Source of the DNA: Comamonas halotolerans
GTDB lineage: Bacteria; Pseudomonadota; Gammaproteobacteria; Burkholderiales; Burkholderiaceae_C
Direction: 5' to 3'
Assembly: GCF_030162935.1 (NCBI RefSeq)
Contig: NZ_JASAUZ010000073.1
Coordinates: 100,852-164,851, forward strand
Length of the DNA: 64,000 nucleotides
Positions 18,046 to 27,892 of this stretch are shown in pieces. Made by a program: the position numbers and the translations under genes. The notes under the pieces are model-generated. The model was not told the DNA's origin. It did not search any database and saw only the letters and a program-made list of their open reading frames with translations. The first letter of the stretch is position 1. Each line of letters opens with the position of its first letter.

Positions 18046-18777
18046 TTATTCCCCCAGGTAGGCTGCGCGCACTTTGGGGTCGTGCAACAGGTCGTGGCCT
18101 GGGCCTTCCAGGGTCAGCTCACCCGACTCCAGAACATAGCCGCGCTGGCTTGCTTCAAGGGCCAAGCGGGCGTTTTGCTCAATCAGCAAAATGGTCACGC
18201 CTTGCTTGGAGATGTCTTCAATCACCTCAAAGATCTTGTCCACCATGATGGGGGCCAGGCCCATGGTAGGTTCGTCAAGCAGCAGCAATTGTGGCTTGGA
18301 GAGGATGGCACGGCCCATGGCCAACATTTGCTGCTCACCACCGGACAGAGTGCCCGCTGTTTGCTTGCGGCGTTCGGCCAAGCGTGGGAAGCGCGTGTAA
18401 ACCTGCTCAACTTCTTGGGCAATGGCTGCCTTGTCACTGCGGCTGTAGGCCCCCATGTGCAGGTTTTCTTCAATGGTCAATTGCGGGAAGATGCCGCGCC
18501 CCTCTGGCACCATCACCAATCCCTGGCGCACCATGGAGTGAACCGCTTGGCCGGCCAGGTTTTGACCTTTGTAGTGAATGCTGCCTGCCGCTAGTGGCAC
18601 CAGTCCGCAAATGGCACGCAGCGTGGTGCTTTTTCCGGCGCCGTTGGCACCGATCAGGGCAACCAGTTCACCAGGGTTGACGTGCAAATTCAGGTGACGC
18701 ACGGCTCGAATGCCACCGTAGGCCACGTCCATGCCGCGAATCTCCAGCATCGGGGTGGAGGCCTTTGCTTCAATCAT
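18046..18777 (-). CDS. livF: Branched-chain amino acid type ABC transporter ATP-binding protein LivF
   Basis: The 243-residue cytoplasmic ATPase has Walker A GANGAGKST, signature TLSGGEQQML, Walker B QLLLLDEPTMGLAP, and the LivF-typical EQN in place of the usual switch histidine. It pairs with LivG below the LivHM permease to power uptake of branched-chain or other hydrophobic amino acids. It overlaps livG by eight bases and is the last gene of the operon. Confidence 0.93.
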   Translation of the reverse strand: MIEAKASTPMLEIRGMDVAYGGIRAVRHLNLHVNPGELVALIGANGAGKSTTLRAICGLVPLAAGSIHYKGQNLAGQAVHSMVRQGLVMVPEGRGIFPQLTIEENLHMGAYSRSDKAAIAQEVEQVYTRFPRLAERRKQTAGTLSGGEQQMLAMGRAILSKPQLLLLDEPTMGLAPIMVDKIFEVIEDISKQGVTILLIEQNARLALEASQRGYVLESGELTLEGPGHDLLHDPKVRAAYLGE

Positions 18778-19627
18778 GGCGATCCTCTTGCTTGTGGGGA
18801 GTGGCTAACTCTGGATGTAGGAGTGGGTCCTGGGCTGCGCCCTTGCCCAGATATGCTTCAATGACGCGGGGGTCATGCTGCACCTCGTGCGGTTGACCAT
18901 ATGACAGAACCTGACCATATTCGAGCACCAGCACGCGGTCGCACATATTCATGACCAGTTTCATGTCGTGCTCAATCAGCAGCACGGTGATGCCGTCATC
19001 ACGGATTTTTTCAATCAGCGCGCGTAGCACCACGGTCTCGGATGGATTCATGCCTGCAGCGGGCTCATCCAGTGCCAGCAAGGCGGGGCTTGTTGCCAGC
19101 GCTCGGGCAATTTCCAGGCGGCGCTGGTCACCGTATGACAAGGACGATGCCACTTCGTTGGCGACATGGCTGATGCCAACATAATCCAGCAATTGCAGCG
19201 CACGCGCTTCAGTGCGTGCTTCTTCCTCACGTGTGGCTTTGTTGCGTACCACGGCACCCCAAAGGCCTGCCTTGGTGCGCAAGTGCTGCCCGATCATCAC
19301 GTTCTCCAGCGCGGTGAGTGCCGAAAAAAGGCGGATGTTCTGGAAAGTGCGCGCCAAGCCTTTTTCGGCAATCTGGTGCGGTTTGAGCCGGGTCAGTTCG
19401 ACGCCTTGAAAATTGCAGCTACCGGACTCTGGGATGTACAGCGCTGTCATCACATTGAACAGCGTGGTTTTGCCTGCACCGTTGGGTCCGATGAGGCCAA
19501 AGATCTCGCCTTTGCGGATTTCAAAACTCACATCCTTGAGGGCTTGCAGACCGCCAAAGCGCTTGCTCAATCCCTGAGCAATGAGCAAAGGCTCGCGGGA
19601 GGGTGTGGTGGATGGCGCTGCGCTCAT
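18770..19627 (-). CDS. livG: Branched-chain amino acid type ABC transporter ATP-binding protein LivG
   Basis: The 285-residue ATPase shows Walker A GPNGAGKTT, the LivG-type signature SLSYGDQRRLEIARAL, Walker B LLALDEPAAGMNPSE and switch histidine in LLIEHDMKLVM. All motifs are canonical, unlike the second LivG in this window. The C-terminal tail of about 25 residues is longer than usual. It overlaps livM by four bases (ATGA) and livF by eight. Confidence 0.93.
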   Translation of the reverse strand: MSAAPSTTPSREPLLIAQGLSKRFGGLQALKDVSFEIRKGEIFGLIGPNGAGKTTLFNVMTALYIPESGSCNFQGVELTRLKPHQIAEKGLARTFQNIRLFSALTALENVMIGQHLRTKAGLWGAVVRNKATREEEARTEARALQLLDYVGISHVANEVASSLSYGDQRRLEIARALATSPALLALDEPAAGMNPSETVVLRALIEKIRDDGITVLLIEHDMKLVMNMCDRVLVLEYGQVLSYGQPHEVQHDPRVIEAYLGKGAAQDPLLHPELATPHKQEDRHD

Positions 19628-20718
19628 GCTTGTTGCTCCTTGCCACGGTTAAGTTCACGTTTGCGCACCTTGGAAGGCCACAGGCCTTCGGGGCGGAAGA
19701 TCATCACTGCCACCAGCGCAATGCCAAACAGCAGCATGCGAATGGCATCGGGATCGACGAGCACGTCGCCAAACAAGGTTTGCTGCACAGGGACTACCAC
19801 GTTGCGCAGTACTTCAGGGAAGATGGAAAGCAGCAGTGCTCCTGCCACCACACCGGGCACATGGCCCATGCCGCCCAGCACCACCATGCACAAGATGGCA
19901 ATGGATTCGCTCAAACCAAAGCTTTCGGGACTGACAAAACCTTGCATTGAGGCAAACAGGCAGCCGGCCACACCACCAAAACTGGCGCCCATGCCAAAGG
20001 CCATGAGTTTGATGTTGCGTGTGTTGATGCCCATGGCCTTGGCGGCCACTTCGTCTTCACGTACAGCCTCCCAGGCGCGCCCCACGCGGGAGTTCTGCAG
20101 GCGGATGCACACGAAGATGATGACAATCACCAGCGCCATCAGCAGGTAGTAGTACTTCTCAGGCCCGGTGATGCGAAAGCCCAAAATGGTTTCGGGTTTG
20201 CCCAGTGCCCATTCACCGATTCTGAAGGTGTCGATGCGGTTGATACCCTGTGGGCCGTTGGTGATGTTGACCGGTGCATCCAGGTTGTTCATGAAGATGC
20301 GAATGATTTCACCAAACCCCAGCGTCACGATAGCCAGATAGTCTCCCCGCAATTTGAGTACCGGAAAACCCAGCGCTATGCCCGCCATGGCGGCCAGTGC
20401 CACGCCAATAGGCAGCACGATCCAGAATGGCAGGTGCAGGTCAAAGTGTGGCGATGCCAGCAACGCCCAGGCGTAGGCGCCAACCGCATAGAACGCGATA
20501 TAGCCCAGGTCAAGCAGACCGGCAAAGCCCACCACAATGTTCAGGCCCAGCGCCAGCATGACATATAGCAGTGCAAAGTTCAGAATGCGAATCCAGCCTT
20601 GCCCTGCGGTGGCTCCGAGCAAAAAAGGCAGCACCAGCAGCACGGCGCCAATGGCAAAAGCACCCAGCCAGACTTTGGCTGGCGTACGGTCTTTGGATGT
20701 TGAAAGCGTGTGACTCAT
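19624..20718 (-). CDS. livM: Branched-chain amino acid type ABC transporter permease LivM
   Basis: The 364-residue inner-membrane permease has about nine hydrophobic segments and the LivM hallmarks LNIVVGFAGLLDLGYIAFYA, RGDYLAIVTLGFGEIIRI and VGRAWEAVREDEVAAKAMG, the last being the EAA-like loop that contacts the ATPases. It ends with IFRPEGLWPSKVRKREL. It overlaps both neighbours by four bases, so translation is coupled. Confidence 0.93.
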   Translation of the reverse strand: MSHTLSTSKDRTPAKVWLGAFAIGAVLLVLPFLLGATAGQGWIRILNFALLYVMLALGLNIVVGFAGLLDLGYIAFYAVGAYAWALLASPHFDLHLPFWIVLPIGVALAAMAGIALGFPVLKLRGDYLAIVTLGFGEIIRIFMNNLDAPVNITNGPQGINRIDTFRIGEWALGKPETILGFRITGPEKYYYLLMALVIVIIFVCIRLQNSRVGRAWEAVREDEVAAKAMGINTRNIKLMAFGMGASFGGVAGCLFASMQGFVSPESFGLSESIAILCMVVLGGMGHVPGVVAGALLLSIFPEVLRNVVVPVQQTLFGDVLVDPDAIRMLLFGIALVAVMIFRPEGLWPSKVRKRELNRGKEQQA

Positions 20719-21644
20719 GCGCGGTCTCCCGAACGTTCACCCAAGAGGCCGGAAGGCCGGAAAATCAATACCACTACCAGCACGATGAAGCTGAATACGT
20801 CTTGATAGTGGCTGCCAAACACGCCGTTGGTGAGGTTGCCGACGTAACCGGAGCCGAGGGCTTCAATAAGACCCAGCAGCAAGCCACCCAGCATGGCACC
20901 ACCCAGGTTGCCAATACCTCCCAGAACGGCGGCAGTGAAAGCTTTAAGACCCAGCATGAAGCCCATGGTGTATTGCGCCACGCCGTAGTAGCTGGTGATC
21001 ATCACGCCTGCAATGGCCGCCAGGGCAGAGCCAATCAGGAATGCAGCGGAGATGACGGTGTTGATGTTCACACCCATCAGCCCTGCCACTTCACGGTTTT
21101 GGGCTGTGGCGCGCATGGCCATGCCAAGGCGGGTTTTATGTACCAGCAGAAGCAAGGCGACCATGATCAGGGCAGAGCCCAGCATGATGGCAATTTGCAG
21201 CATGCTCAGCCTCGCATCACCGAGTTGGAACACCGTGGGCTCGATGATGTGAGGAAAATTCAGGTAGTTGCGGCCCCAGAACATCATGGCTACGTTCTGG
21301 ATGATGATGGACACACCAATGGCTGTGATCAAGGCCGCCAGCCGTGGGGCGCGCCGCAAAGGCCGATAGGCAATGCGTTCAGCGGTCCAGCCCAGGGCCA
21401 TGCACACGGGAATCGACACCAGCAGCGCTGATCCCAGTGCGACGAAAACGGAAACATCACCAAAGTGACCAAGCAGTGCAAGCACCACGCTGGTGGCAGT
21501 CATTGCACCGACCATGACAACATCGCCATGGGCGAAGTTGATCAGGCCGATGATGCCGTAGACCATGGTGTAGCCCAGTGCCACCAGCGCATACACGCTG
21601 CCGGCAGTGAGGCCGTTGATGATTTGTTGCAGAAAAATATCCAT
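20715..21644 (-). CDS. livH: Branched-chain amino acid type ABC transporter permease LivH
   Basis: The 309-residue permease starts MDIFLQQIINGLTAGSVYAL and contains YGIIGLINFAHGDVVM, RAPRLAALITAIGVSIIIQN and RATAQNREVAGLMGVN, standard LivH landmarks. The start at 21644 is preferred, since the longer frame from 21758 adds 38 residues of no family resemblance. It pairs with LivM to form the channel. The binding-protein gene lies 146 bases upstream. Confidence 0.93.
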   Translation of the reverse strand: MDIFLQQIINGLTAGSVYALVALGYTMVYGIIGLINFAHGDVVMVGAMTATSVVLALLGHFGDVSVFVALGSALLVSIPVCMALGWTAERIAYRPLRRAPRLAALITAIGVSIIIQNVAMMFWGRNYLNFPHIIEPTVFQLGDARLSMLQIAIMLGSALIMVALLLLVHKTRLGMAMRATAQNREVAGLMGVNINTVISAAFLIGSALAAIAGVMITSYYGVAQYTMGFMLGLKAFTAAVLGGIGNLGGAMLGGLLLGLIEALGSGYVGNLTNGVFGSHYQDVFSFIVLVVVLIFRPSGLLGERSGDRA

Positions 21645-21790
21645 GACAGGCGCGCCCTTGCGGCGTAGGCAGTCGGAAAGAAGTGGACTTGTTGTGGGTG
21701 GCAAGTCCGAGAGATTGCGGTGGCGGGCACCACAAGAGGCTGACTGGGCAGCCGCCACAGCGCTTTCAAAGTGCTGTGGCAGAGCGGCAT

Positions 21791-22951
21791 TTACTTGCCG
21801 GAATCAACAATGGTCTTGACTTCTTCCCACTTGCCGCCCTTGACGGTGTAGATGGTGACAGCCACTTCGTTCAGGTCGCCTTTCTTGTCATACGCAATGT
21901 TGGCGCTGGTGGCACCGCTGCGTTTGAGTGCCGCCAGTTTGGGCAGGTACTTATCACTCTTGGCAGAGCCCGCTTGCTCCATGGCTGTGATCATGTTCCA
22001 GGCACCGTCATAGGCGTAGGGGGCGTATACACCGGGCTCTACTTTGAAGCGTGCCTTGTAGGCGGCAGCAAACTTTTCACCTTGAGCCATGGTTTTCAAA
22101 GGCACGCCTGCCAGGGAGGCGTAGGTGCCATTGGCGGCTTCGCCGGCCAGCTTCAGGAAGGTGTCACTGCGGGTCATTTCACCGGAGACCAGTGGCTGGG
22201 TGATGCCCAGTGTTTGCATCTGGCGGCGCATGGGGCCGGACTGCGCATCCAGGCCTCCAAAGAAGATGGCGTCTGCGCCCTTGGCTTTGATGCTGGTCAG
22301 AATGGCAGTGAAGTCGCTGGCTTTGTCGGTGGTGTACTCGCGGGCTACCACTGTGCCACCTGCACGCTTGACGGCGGCAATCACCTGGTCGGCCAGACCT
22401 TGGCCGTAGGCCGTGCGGTCATCGATCACCGCGACCTTCTTGGCATTCAAATCCTTGACCATGAAAACGCCAACGGCCGCACCTTGCTGGGTGTCACTGG
22501 TCATCATGCGGAAAGTGGTGTCATAGCCTTGCAGGGTGTACTCAGGTGACGTGGCCATGGCGATTTGGGGAATGCCTGCGTCGTTGTACACACGCGATGC
22601 AGGAATGGTGGTACCCGAGTTGAAGTGTCCCAGCATGCCGTTGACCTTGGCATCAGCGATTTGCTGCGCGACCTGCACCGCAGTGCGTGGATCTGCCTGA
22701 TCATCTTTGGAGACGAGGACAAACTTGGCCTTGTCTCCATCCAGCTGGATGCCCTTGGCATTGGCCTCTTCCAGGGCCAGAGTCAGGCCATTGCGCATGT
22801 CTTCACCGTAGTGAGCCTGAGGGCCGGTCAGCGGCGCTGCAAAGCCCAGTCGCACGTTGGTTTCTGCGTGGGCGGCACTCATCAGGCCGCCAAAGGCGCA
22901 GGCAAGGGCCACGGTACTGGCCAGGGTCTTAAAGGATGGAGAAGAGGTCAT
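21791..22951 (-). CDS. livK: Branched-chain amino acid type ABC transporter substrate-binding protein
   Basis: The 386-residue periplasmic protein has a signal peptide ending at about SAAHAE, then the Leu/Ile/Val-binding fold: VRLGFAAPLTGPQAHYGEDM, DDQADPRTAVQVAQQIAD, GHFNSGTTIPASRVYND and DDRTAYGQGLADQV. AAGGAG precedes the ATG. The specificity may be branched-chain amino acids, but the gene starts only 71 bases after the putA stop on the same strand, so proline or a related compound should be considered. It is the first gene of livKHMGF. Confidence 0.92.
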   Translation of the reverse strand: MTSSPSFKTLASTVALACAFGGLMSAAHAETNVRLGFAAPLTGPQAHYGEDMRNGLTLALEEANAKGIQLDGDKAKFVLVSKDDQADPRTAVQVAQQIADAKVNGMLGHFNSGTTIPASRVYNDAGIPQIAMATSPEYTLQGYDTTFRMMTSDTQQGAAVGVFMVKDLNAKKVAVIDDRTAYGQGLADQVIAAVKRAGGTVVAREYTTDKASDFTAILTSIKAKGADAIFFGGLDAQSGPMRRQMQTLGITQPLVSGEMTRSDTFLKLAGEAANGTYASLAGVPLKTMAQGEKFAAAYKARFKVEPGVYAPYAYDGAWNMITAMEQAGSAKSDKYLPKLAALKRSGATSANIAYDKKGDLNEVAVTIYTVKGGKWEEVKTIVDSGK

Positions 22952-23022
22952 GCTGCGTTGCTCCTTGGTTGGTAAGTGAAAGAGGGACTGTAAAAAGGCT
23001 ATCCGGTTAGGGGAATGCGGGC

Positions 23023-26000
23023 TTAACCCACCATCATCAGGCTGGCGTTGCCGCCTGCAGCTGTGGTGTTGGTACTGATGCTGACTTCACGCAGCAAGCG
23101 TTCGGGGCGGTAGCGTTCTCCGCTGCAGATTTCTTCGGTCGTGAGACCTTGCACCAGCAGCAGCGGACCACTGCGTGCGCTGAGCTGCTGCTGCAGGTGC
23201 AGCAGGGCATCAGTGTCGCTTTCAGCGAGTGCGGCTTGCAAGGGAAGTTGTATGAGCGCTGCTTCCGTAGCCCATTGCAGCCTGGCGTGCTTGCTGTCTG
23301 GCATCTGTTGTTGCCACTGCGCTACCAGTTCGCGCAGATGAGGGCTGTCTTGCAGCACCATGGTGTTGCCGGTGTGTTGGCAAGCCTGCCATTGCGCCTG
23401 CAAACCTTCCTCGGATTGCGGCATGCACCAGATCAGGCCGCGTGGCTGCAGTCCGTATTGGTTGGTTTCGCCGGTAGGTCCATCCAGCAATACTTGTTCG
23501 CCCGCAGCGACTGTGAGTGTGTGGGGGCCACGTGCAGTGATGATAGGGATGCTCTGAAGCACTGGCGCTTGTGCAAGCAGGCGGAACAGGTACAGCGGGC
23601 CTCCGGCTTTGGGGCCTGTACCGGACAGGCCTTCGCCGCCAAAGGGTTGCACACCGACCACGGCACCCACGATGTTGCGGTTCACATAGATATTGCCTGC
23701 ATGGATGCGCTGGGAGACATGGGCCACGGTTTCATCCAGCCGTGTGTGTACGCCAAAGGTAAGTCCAAAGCCCAGCTGGTTGATCTGTTCCAGCAGCGCA
23801 TCCATATCTTTGCGGGCATAGCGCAGCACGTGCAGAACCGGGCCAAAAACCTCGCGGCTGAGGTCTTGTACCTGGTTGACTTCAATCAGCGTGGGGGCTA
23901 CGAAATATCCGTGGCGGCATTCTGCTGGCAACTCCAGGCGGGTGACTCGGTGGCCGAGGCTGCGCATGCTGTCGATGTAGCCTTCTATATCAGCCTTGGC
24001 TTGTGCATCAATCACCGGGCCCACATCAGTGGCCAGCTGGTCTGGATTGCCCACACGCAACTCCTGCATGGCACCGCGCAGCATGTGCAGCACATGGTCG
24101 GCACTGTCTTCTTGCAGACACAGCAGGCGCAGGGCTGAGCAACGCTGACCTGCAGAGTCATAGGCAGACATCAGTACATCGCCCACGACCTGCTCGGACA
24201 GCGCGGAGGAGTCGACCACCATGGCGTTGATGCCACCCGTTTCGGCAATCAGCGGCACGGGTTTGCCGTGGCTGCCCAGACGCTGTGACAGCGTGCGGTG
24301 AATATGTTGTGCCACGGGATGAGAGCCGGTGAACACCACAGCATCGGTGGCAGAGTGCGCCACCAGGGCTTCGCCTACAGTTTCGCCATCTCCGGGCAGC
24401 ATTTGCAAAGCGTGCGTCGGGATGCCTGCATGGTGCAGCATGGCCACTGCCTGCGCAGCGATCAGATTGGTTTGTTCGGCTGGCTTGGCAATCACCACAT
24501 TACCGGCTGCCAGTGCTGCCGCAATCTGGCCGGTAAAAATGGCCAGCGGGAAGTTCCATGGGCTGATGCATACCACTACACCCAGAGGGCGATGGCTGTC
24601 ATTGTCCAGATGTTGCTCTGCCTGCTGGGCGTAGTAACGCAGAAAGTCGATGGCTTCACGCACTTCGGAGATGGCGTTGGGCAGGGTTTTGCCGGCCTCG
24701 CGGCACAGCAGTCCCATCAATGGCTGCAGCTGTGCCTGCATCAGATCGGCTGCGCGCTGCAAGGCTTGTGCACGGGCGCTGACCGGGGTGGCTTGCCAGA
24801 TGGGTGCGGTGTGCTGGGCCTGGGCCATGGCCTGGGCCACTTCATCCGGACCTGCCATGCGGACTTCACCGAGCACGTCCGCATTGTGCGCTGGGTTGAC
24901 TACCGGTTGCGCTGGCAAATGCAGGGCTTGCTCAGGCTCTGCATTCAGCGGCGCCACACTGCTGAGCAAGGCGGCAGACAAAGAGGCCAGACGCTGTTCG
25001 TTGCTCAGGTCGACACCCAAAGAGTTGCTGCGTGCTTGAGCTGCATACAGGTCGGCAGGGCGCGGAATACGGTCATGTGGGCGGCCAAGTGGTGTGAGGG
25101 CCTGTGCTGTCTTCACCGGGTCTGCCACAAGCTGTGCAATATCAAGATTCTCGTCACCGATCTGGTGCACGAACGAGCTGTTGGCGCCGTTTTCCAGCAA
25201 ACGACGCACCAGATAGGCAAGCAAGGTTTCGTGCGTGCCCACAGGTGCGTAAATGCGGCAGGGGCGAGCAAGCTTTCCGTGGGCCGTGTCACCCACCACC
25301 TCTTCATACAGGCCTTCGCCCATGCCATGCAGGCACTGAAATTCGTATTGGCCGCGGTAGTAGTTGTTACCCGCCATGTGGTAGATGCTGGCCAGTGTGT
25401 GGGCGTTGTGAGTGGCGAATTGCGGAAAGATGGCCTCGGGTGCGCCCAGTAGCTTTCGAGCGCAGGCCAGATAGGACACATCGGTGTGTATCTTGCGCGT
25501 GAACACTGGGAAGTCTTCCAGTCCATCCACTTGCGCTCGCTTGATTTCGCTGTCCCAGTAAGCGCCTTTGACCAGACGTACCATCAGACGATGCTGGCTG
25601 CGACGCGCAAGATCAATGATCCAGTCAAGCACAAAGAAAGCGCGGCGCTGGTAGGCTTGCACGACAAAGCCAATGCCATTCCATCCCGCCAGCGAGGGAG
25701 CAAAGCACAGCTGCTCCAGCAGGTCTAGCGAGATCTCCAGACGATCGGCTTCTTCGGCATCGATATTCAGTCCGATGTCGTAATGGCGTGCCAGCTCCGC
25801 CAGCTTGAGCAGGCGGGGATACAGCTCGTTCATGACACGTTCGCGTTGGGCGCGGCTATATCGTGGATGCAGGGCAGAGAGCTTGATGGAGATGCCGGGC
25901 CCTTCATAGATGCCACGCCCTTGAGAGGCTTGGCCAATCGCATGGATGGCCTGCTCGTACGATTGCAGATAACGCAGAGCATCTTCTTCCGTGGTGGCCG

Positions 26001-26859
26001 CCTCGCCCAGCATGTCGTAGGAGTAGCGAAAGCCTTTTTCCTCCAGTTTGCGGCTGTTGGCCAGGGCGGCTCCAATGGTTTGCCCGGTGACAAATTGCTC
26101 GCCCATCATGCGCATGGCCGTATTCACACCCTGTCGAATCAGGGGCTCTCCTCCGCGTGCAATCAGACGGGTGAGGGCAGAGCTGAGCTTTTGTTCGCTG
26201 TGTACACCAACCAGCTTGCCCGTGATCATCAGGCCCCAGGTGGCTGCATTCACAAACACGGAGGGAGAGTCGGTATGGGACTTCCAGTCACCTTTGCTGA
26301 CTTTGTCGCGAATCAGTGCATCGCGTGTGGCACGGTCGGGAATGCGTAGCAATGCTTCAGCCAGACACATCAAGGCCACACCTTCCTGACTGGACAGCGA
26401 GTACTCTTGTACGAGGGCTTCCACTCCGGAGGTTTTTTTGTGGCGTTTGGCACGCAATGCGTGCACAAGACGGGTGGCCAACGTCTGCACGCCCTCTGGT
26501 TGAGTGCTGCTGGCGGGTGCAATCAGCAGCGGCAGACATTCAGTTTCAGGGCGGCGGTATGCGGCTGTGATGGCTGCACGCAAAACACTTTGAGGCTGCA
26601 CATCCTGTGCCAGTGCGTAAAACGGTGCGTAAGGTGCAGCAGCCTCGGAAATGGTTTCAGGTTCTACCGATTCCATGGCATTGGTTGTGCCCAGGTACTG
26701 TAATTCCGGCAGCGGTTTGCCTTGCTCGATGGCCTCCAGATAGCTGTGTAGAGCCTGTTTGTGCAGCCAGTGGGGAGTGCAGCCAAGCTGCTGCGCTGCA
26801 GCCTTGAGCCTGTCACGCATTAACTCATCGACCTTGATGCCAATCGTTGTTGTGGCCAT
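23023..26859 (-). CDS. putA: Bifunctional proline dehydrogenase / P5C dehydrogenase and repressor PutA
   Basis: The 1278-residue protein oxidises proline to glutamate in two steps, using FAD in the first and NAD in the second. Residues 1-47 form a ribbon-helix-helix (TIGIKVDELMRDRLKAAAQQ), so this PutA can also bind DNA. The dehydrogenase barrel has GPGISIKLSALHPRYSR and VRLVKGAYWDSEIKRAQ. The aldehyde dehydrogenase part has PWNFPLAIFTGQIAAAL and catalytic Cys907 in AGQRCSALRL. A C-terminal domain of about 200 residues completes a trifunctional-type PutA. The start at 26859 is preceded by GGGAGAGG; a longer frame from 27102 crosses the operator-like region. The liv operon follows. Confidence 0.97.
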   Translation of the reverse strand: MATTTIGIKVDELMRDRLKAAAQQLGCTPHWLHKQALHSYLEAIEQGKPLPELQYLGTTNAMESVEPETISEAAAPYAPFYALAQDVQPQSVLRAAITAAYRRPETECLPLLIAPASSTQPEGVQTLATRLVHALRAKRHKKTSGVEALVQEYSLSSQEGVALMCLAEALLRIPDRATRDALIRDKVSKGDWKSHTDSPSVFVNAATWGLMITGKLVGVHSEQKLSSALTRLIARGGEPLIRQGVNTAMRMMGEQFVTGQTIGAALANSRKLEEKGFRYSYDMLGEAATTEEDALRYLQSYEQAIHAIGQASQGRGIYEGPGISIKLSALHPRYSRAQRERVMNELYPRLLKLAELARHYDIGLNIDAEEADRLEISLDLLEQLCFAPSLAGWNGIGFVVQAYQRRAFFVLDWIIDLARRSQHRLMVRLVKGAYWDSEIKRAQVDGLEDFPVFTRKIHTDVSYLACARKLLGAPEAIFPQFATHNAHTLASIYHMAGNNYYRGQYEFQCLHGMGEGLYEEVVGDTAHGKLARPCRIYAPVGTHETLLAYLVRRLLENGANSSFVHQIGDENLDIAQLVADPVKTAQALTPLGRPHDRIPRPADLYAAQARSNSLGVDLSNEQRLASLSAALLSSVAPLNAEPEQALHLPAQPVVNPAHNADVLGEVRMAGPDEVAQAMAQAQHTAPIWQATPVSARAQALQRAADLMQAQLQPLMGLLCREAGKTLPNAISEVREAIDFLRYYAQQAEQHLDNDSHRPLGVVVCISPWNFPLAIFTGQIAAALAAGNVVIAKPAEQTNLIAAQAVAMLHHAGIPTHALQMLPGDGETVGEALVAHSATDAVVFTGSHPVAQHIHRTLSQRLGSHGKPVPLIAETGGINAMVVDSSALSEQVVGDVLMSAYDSAGQRCSALRLLCLQEDSADHVLHMLRGAMQELRVGNPDQLATDVGPVIDAQAKADIEGYIDSMRSLGHRVTRLELPAECRHGYFVAPTLIEVNQVQDLSREVFGPVLHVLRYARKDMDALLEQINQLGFGLTFGVHTRLDETVAHVSQRIHAGNIYVNRNIVGAVVGVQPFGGEGLSGTGPKAGGPLYLFRLLAQAPVLQSIPIITARGPHTLTVAAGEQVLLDGPTGETNQYGLQPRGLIWCMPQSEEGLQAQWQACQHTGNTMVLQDSPHLRELVAQWQQQMPDSKHARLQWATEAALIQLPLQAALAESDTDALLHLQQQLSARSGPLLLVQGLTTEEICSGERYRPERLLREVSISTNTTAAGGNASLMMVG

Positions 26860-26918
26860 AACCGCAAACCTCTCCCTGAAAAAGCTTTTTACTGCGAAAA
26901 GTGGAGCGATTCTAAAAA

Positions 26919-26992
26919 GGTGCAACCAATCCAGGTATTGGGGTTTACCTGTTAATGAATTGGTGAAACCTATGAGTGTGCGTTGGTTAACC
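26919..26992 (-). promoter_or_regulatory. Candidate PutA operator array (four GGT-N(2-3)-ACC sites)
   Basis: Four short palindromes lie 60-133 bases upstream of the putA ATG: GGTGCAACC (26919-26927), GGTTTACC (26942-26949), GGTGAAACC (26962-26970) and GGTTAACC (26985-26992). Their centres are 20-23 bases apart, about two helical turns, so all four face the same side of the helix. Read on the minus strand the first contains GTTGCA, the core known for PutA operators in Escherichia coli. The encoded PutA retains its RHH domain, so autorepression is plausible. This is inference from pattern and context. Confidence 0.5.
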
Positions 26993-27114
26993 TTTATGCG
27001 TTTTAGGGCGTGTTTGTTGTAAACATTGCTGTTGATGCAGCATGTGGTGGTGGCAAGTAGCGCGCAGGCGCTTACGTTTGTGCATTCCAGGAGGGAAGGC
27101 AAAGTAGTAATAAA

Positions 27115-27140
27115 AAAAGGCTTCCCGAAGGAAGCCTTTT
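27115..27140. terminator. Strong bidirectional terminator after efp
   Basis: AAAAGGCTTCC pairs with GGAAGCCTTTT around a CGAA tetraloop-like turn, with A and T runs on both sides. It ends the earP-efp transcript on the minus strand. Confidence 0.88.
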
Positions 27141-27182
27141 GATTTCGATAATGAAGGGGCAGCCGCCTGGGCTACACCGTCA

Positions 27183-27737
27183 TTACACGCGTTTGCGGTA
27201 TTCGCCGGTGCGTGTGTCGATTTCGATCTTGTCATTTTGGTCCACGAACAATGGCACTGCCACTTCGAAACCGGTAGCAATCTTGGCAGGCTTGAGCACC
27301 TTGCCGGAAGTGTCGCCCTTCACAGCAGGCTCAGTCCAGGTGATTTCGCGCACGATGGTGGTGGGCAGTTCGCAGGAGATGGCCTTGCCGTCATAGAACA
27401 CCACTTCGGCAACCATTCCGTCTTCCAGATAGTTGATGGCATCGCCCATGTTGGCTGCTTCCACTTCGTACTGGTTGTACTCTTCGTCCATCCACACATA
27501 CATGGGATCAGCGAAGTAGGAGTATGTGCATTCCTTCTTGTCCAAGATGACGTTGTCGATCTTGTCGTCGGCCTTGAATACGTTCTCTGTGCCGAAGTTG
27601 CCAATCAGGCTCTTGAGCTTCATGCGCACGGTGGCAGCGCCACGGCCGCCACGAGCGTATTCGGTCTTCAGGACGATCATGGGGTCCTTGCCGAACATGA
27701 TCACGTTGCCGGCGCGGATTTCTTGAGCGATTTTCAT
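27183..27737 (-). CDS. efp: Elongation factor P
   Basis: The 184-residue translation factor relieves ribosome stalling at polyproline. It starts [20 protein letters not shown] and has the three beta-barrel domains of normal length. The tip of the first domain reads [11 protein letters not shown], which puts arginine at position 32, the residue rhamnosylated by EarP in the Arg32 type of EF-P, rather than the lysine used by EpmAB. The earP gene lies immediately upstream on the same strand, 155 bases away. The start at 27737 is fixed by the family N-terminus. Confidence 0.97.
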   Translation of the reverse strand: MKIAQEIRAGNVIMFGKDPMIVLKTEYARGGRGAATVRMKLKSLIGNFGTENVFKADDKIDNVILDKKECTYSYFADPMYVWMDEEYNQYEVEAANMGDAINYLEDGMVAEVVFYDGKAISCELPTTIVREITWTEPAVKGDTSGKVLKPAKIATGFEVAVPLFVDQNDKIEIDTRTGEYRKRV

Positions 27738-27892
27738 AGCTTGCTTAGCTGGTTGGGTGAAGCCGCTCAACACGGCAGGCAAGCATGTCGCTGATGTAGC
27801 GGTGGGCCTGCCGCATGTTCCGCGGCGGGAACCGCAAAGAGGTCACACTTGCGCGCTGCGCGCAGAGCCTTCAAAGCGGTAAATAGGAGATT

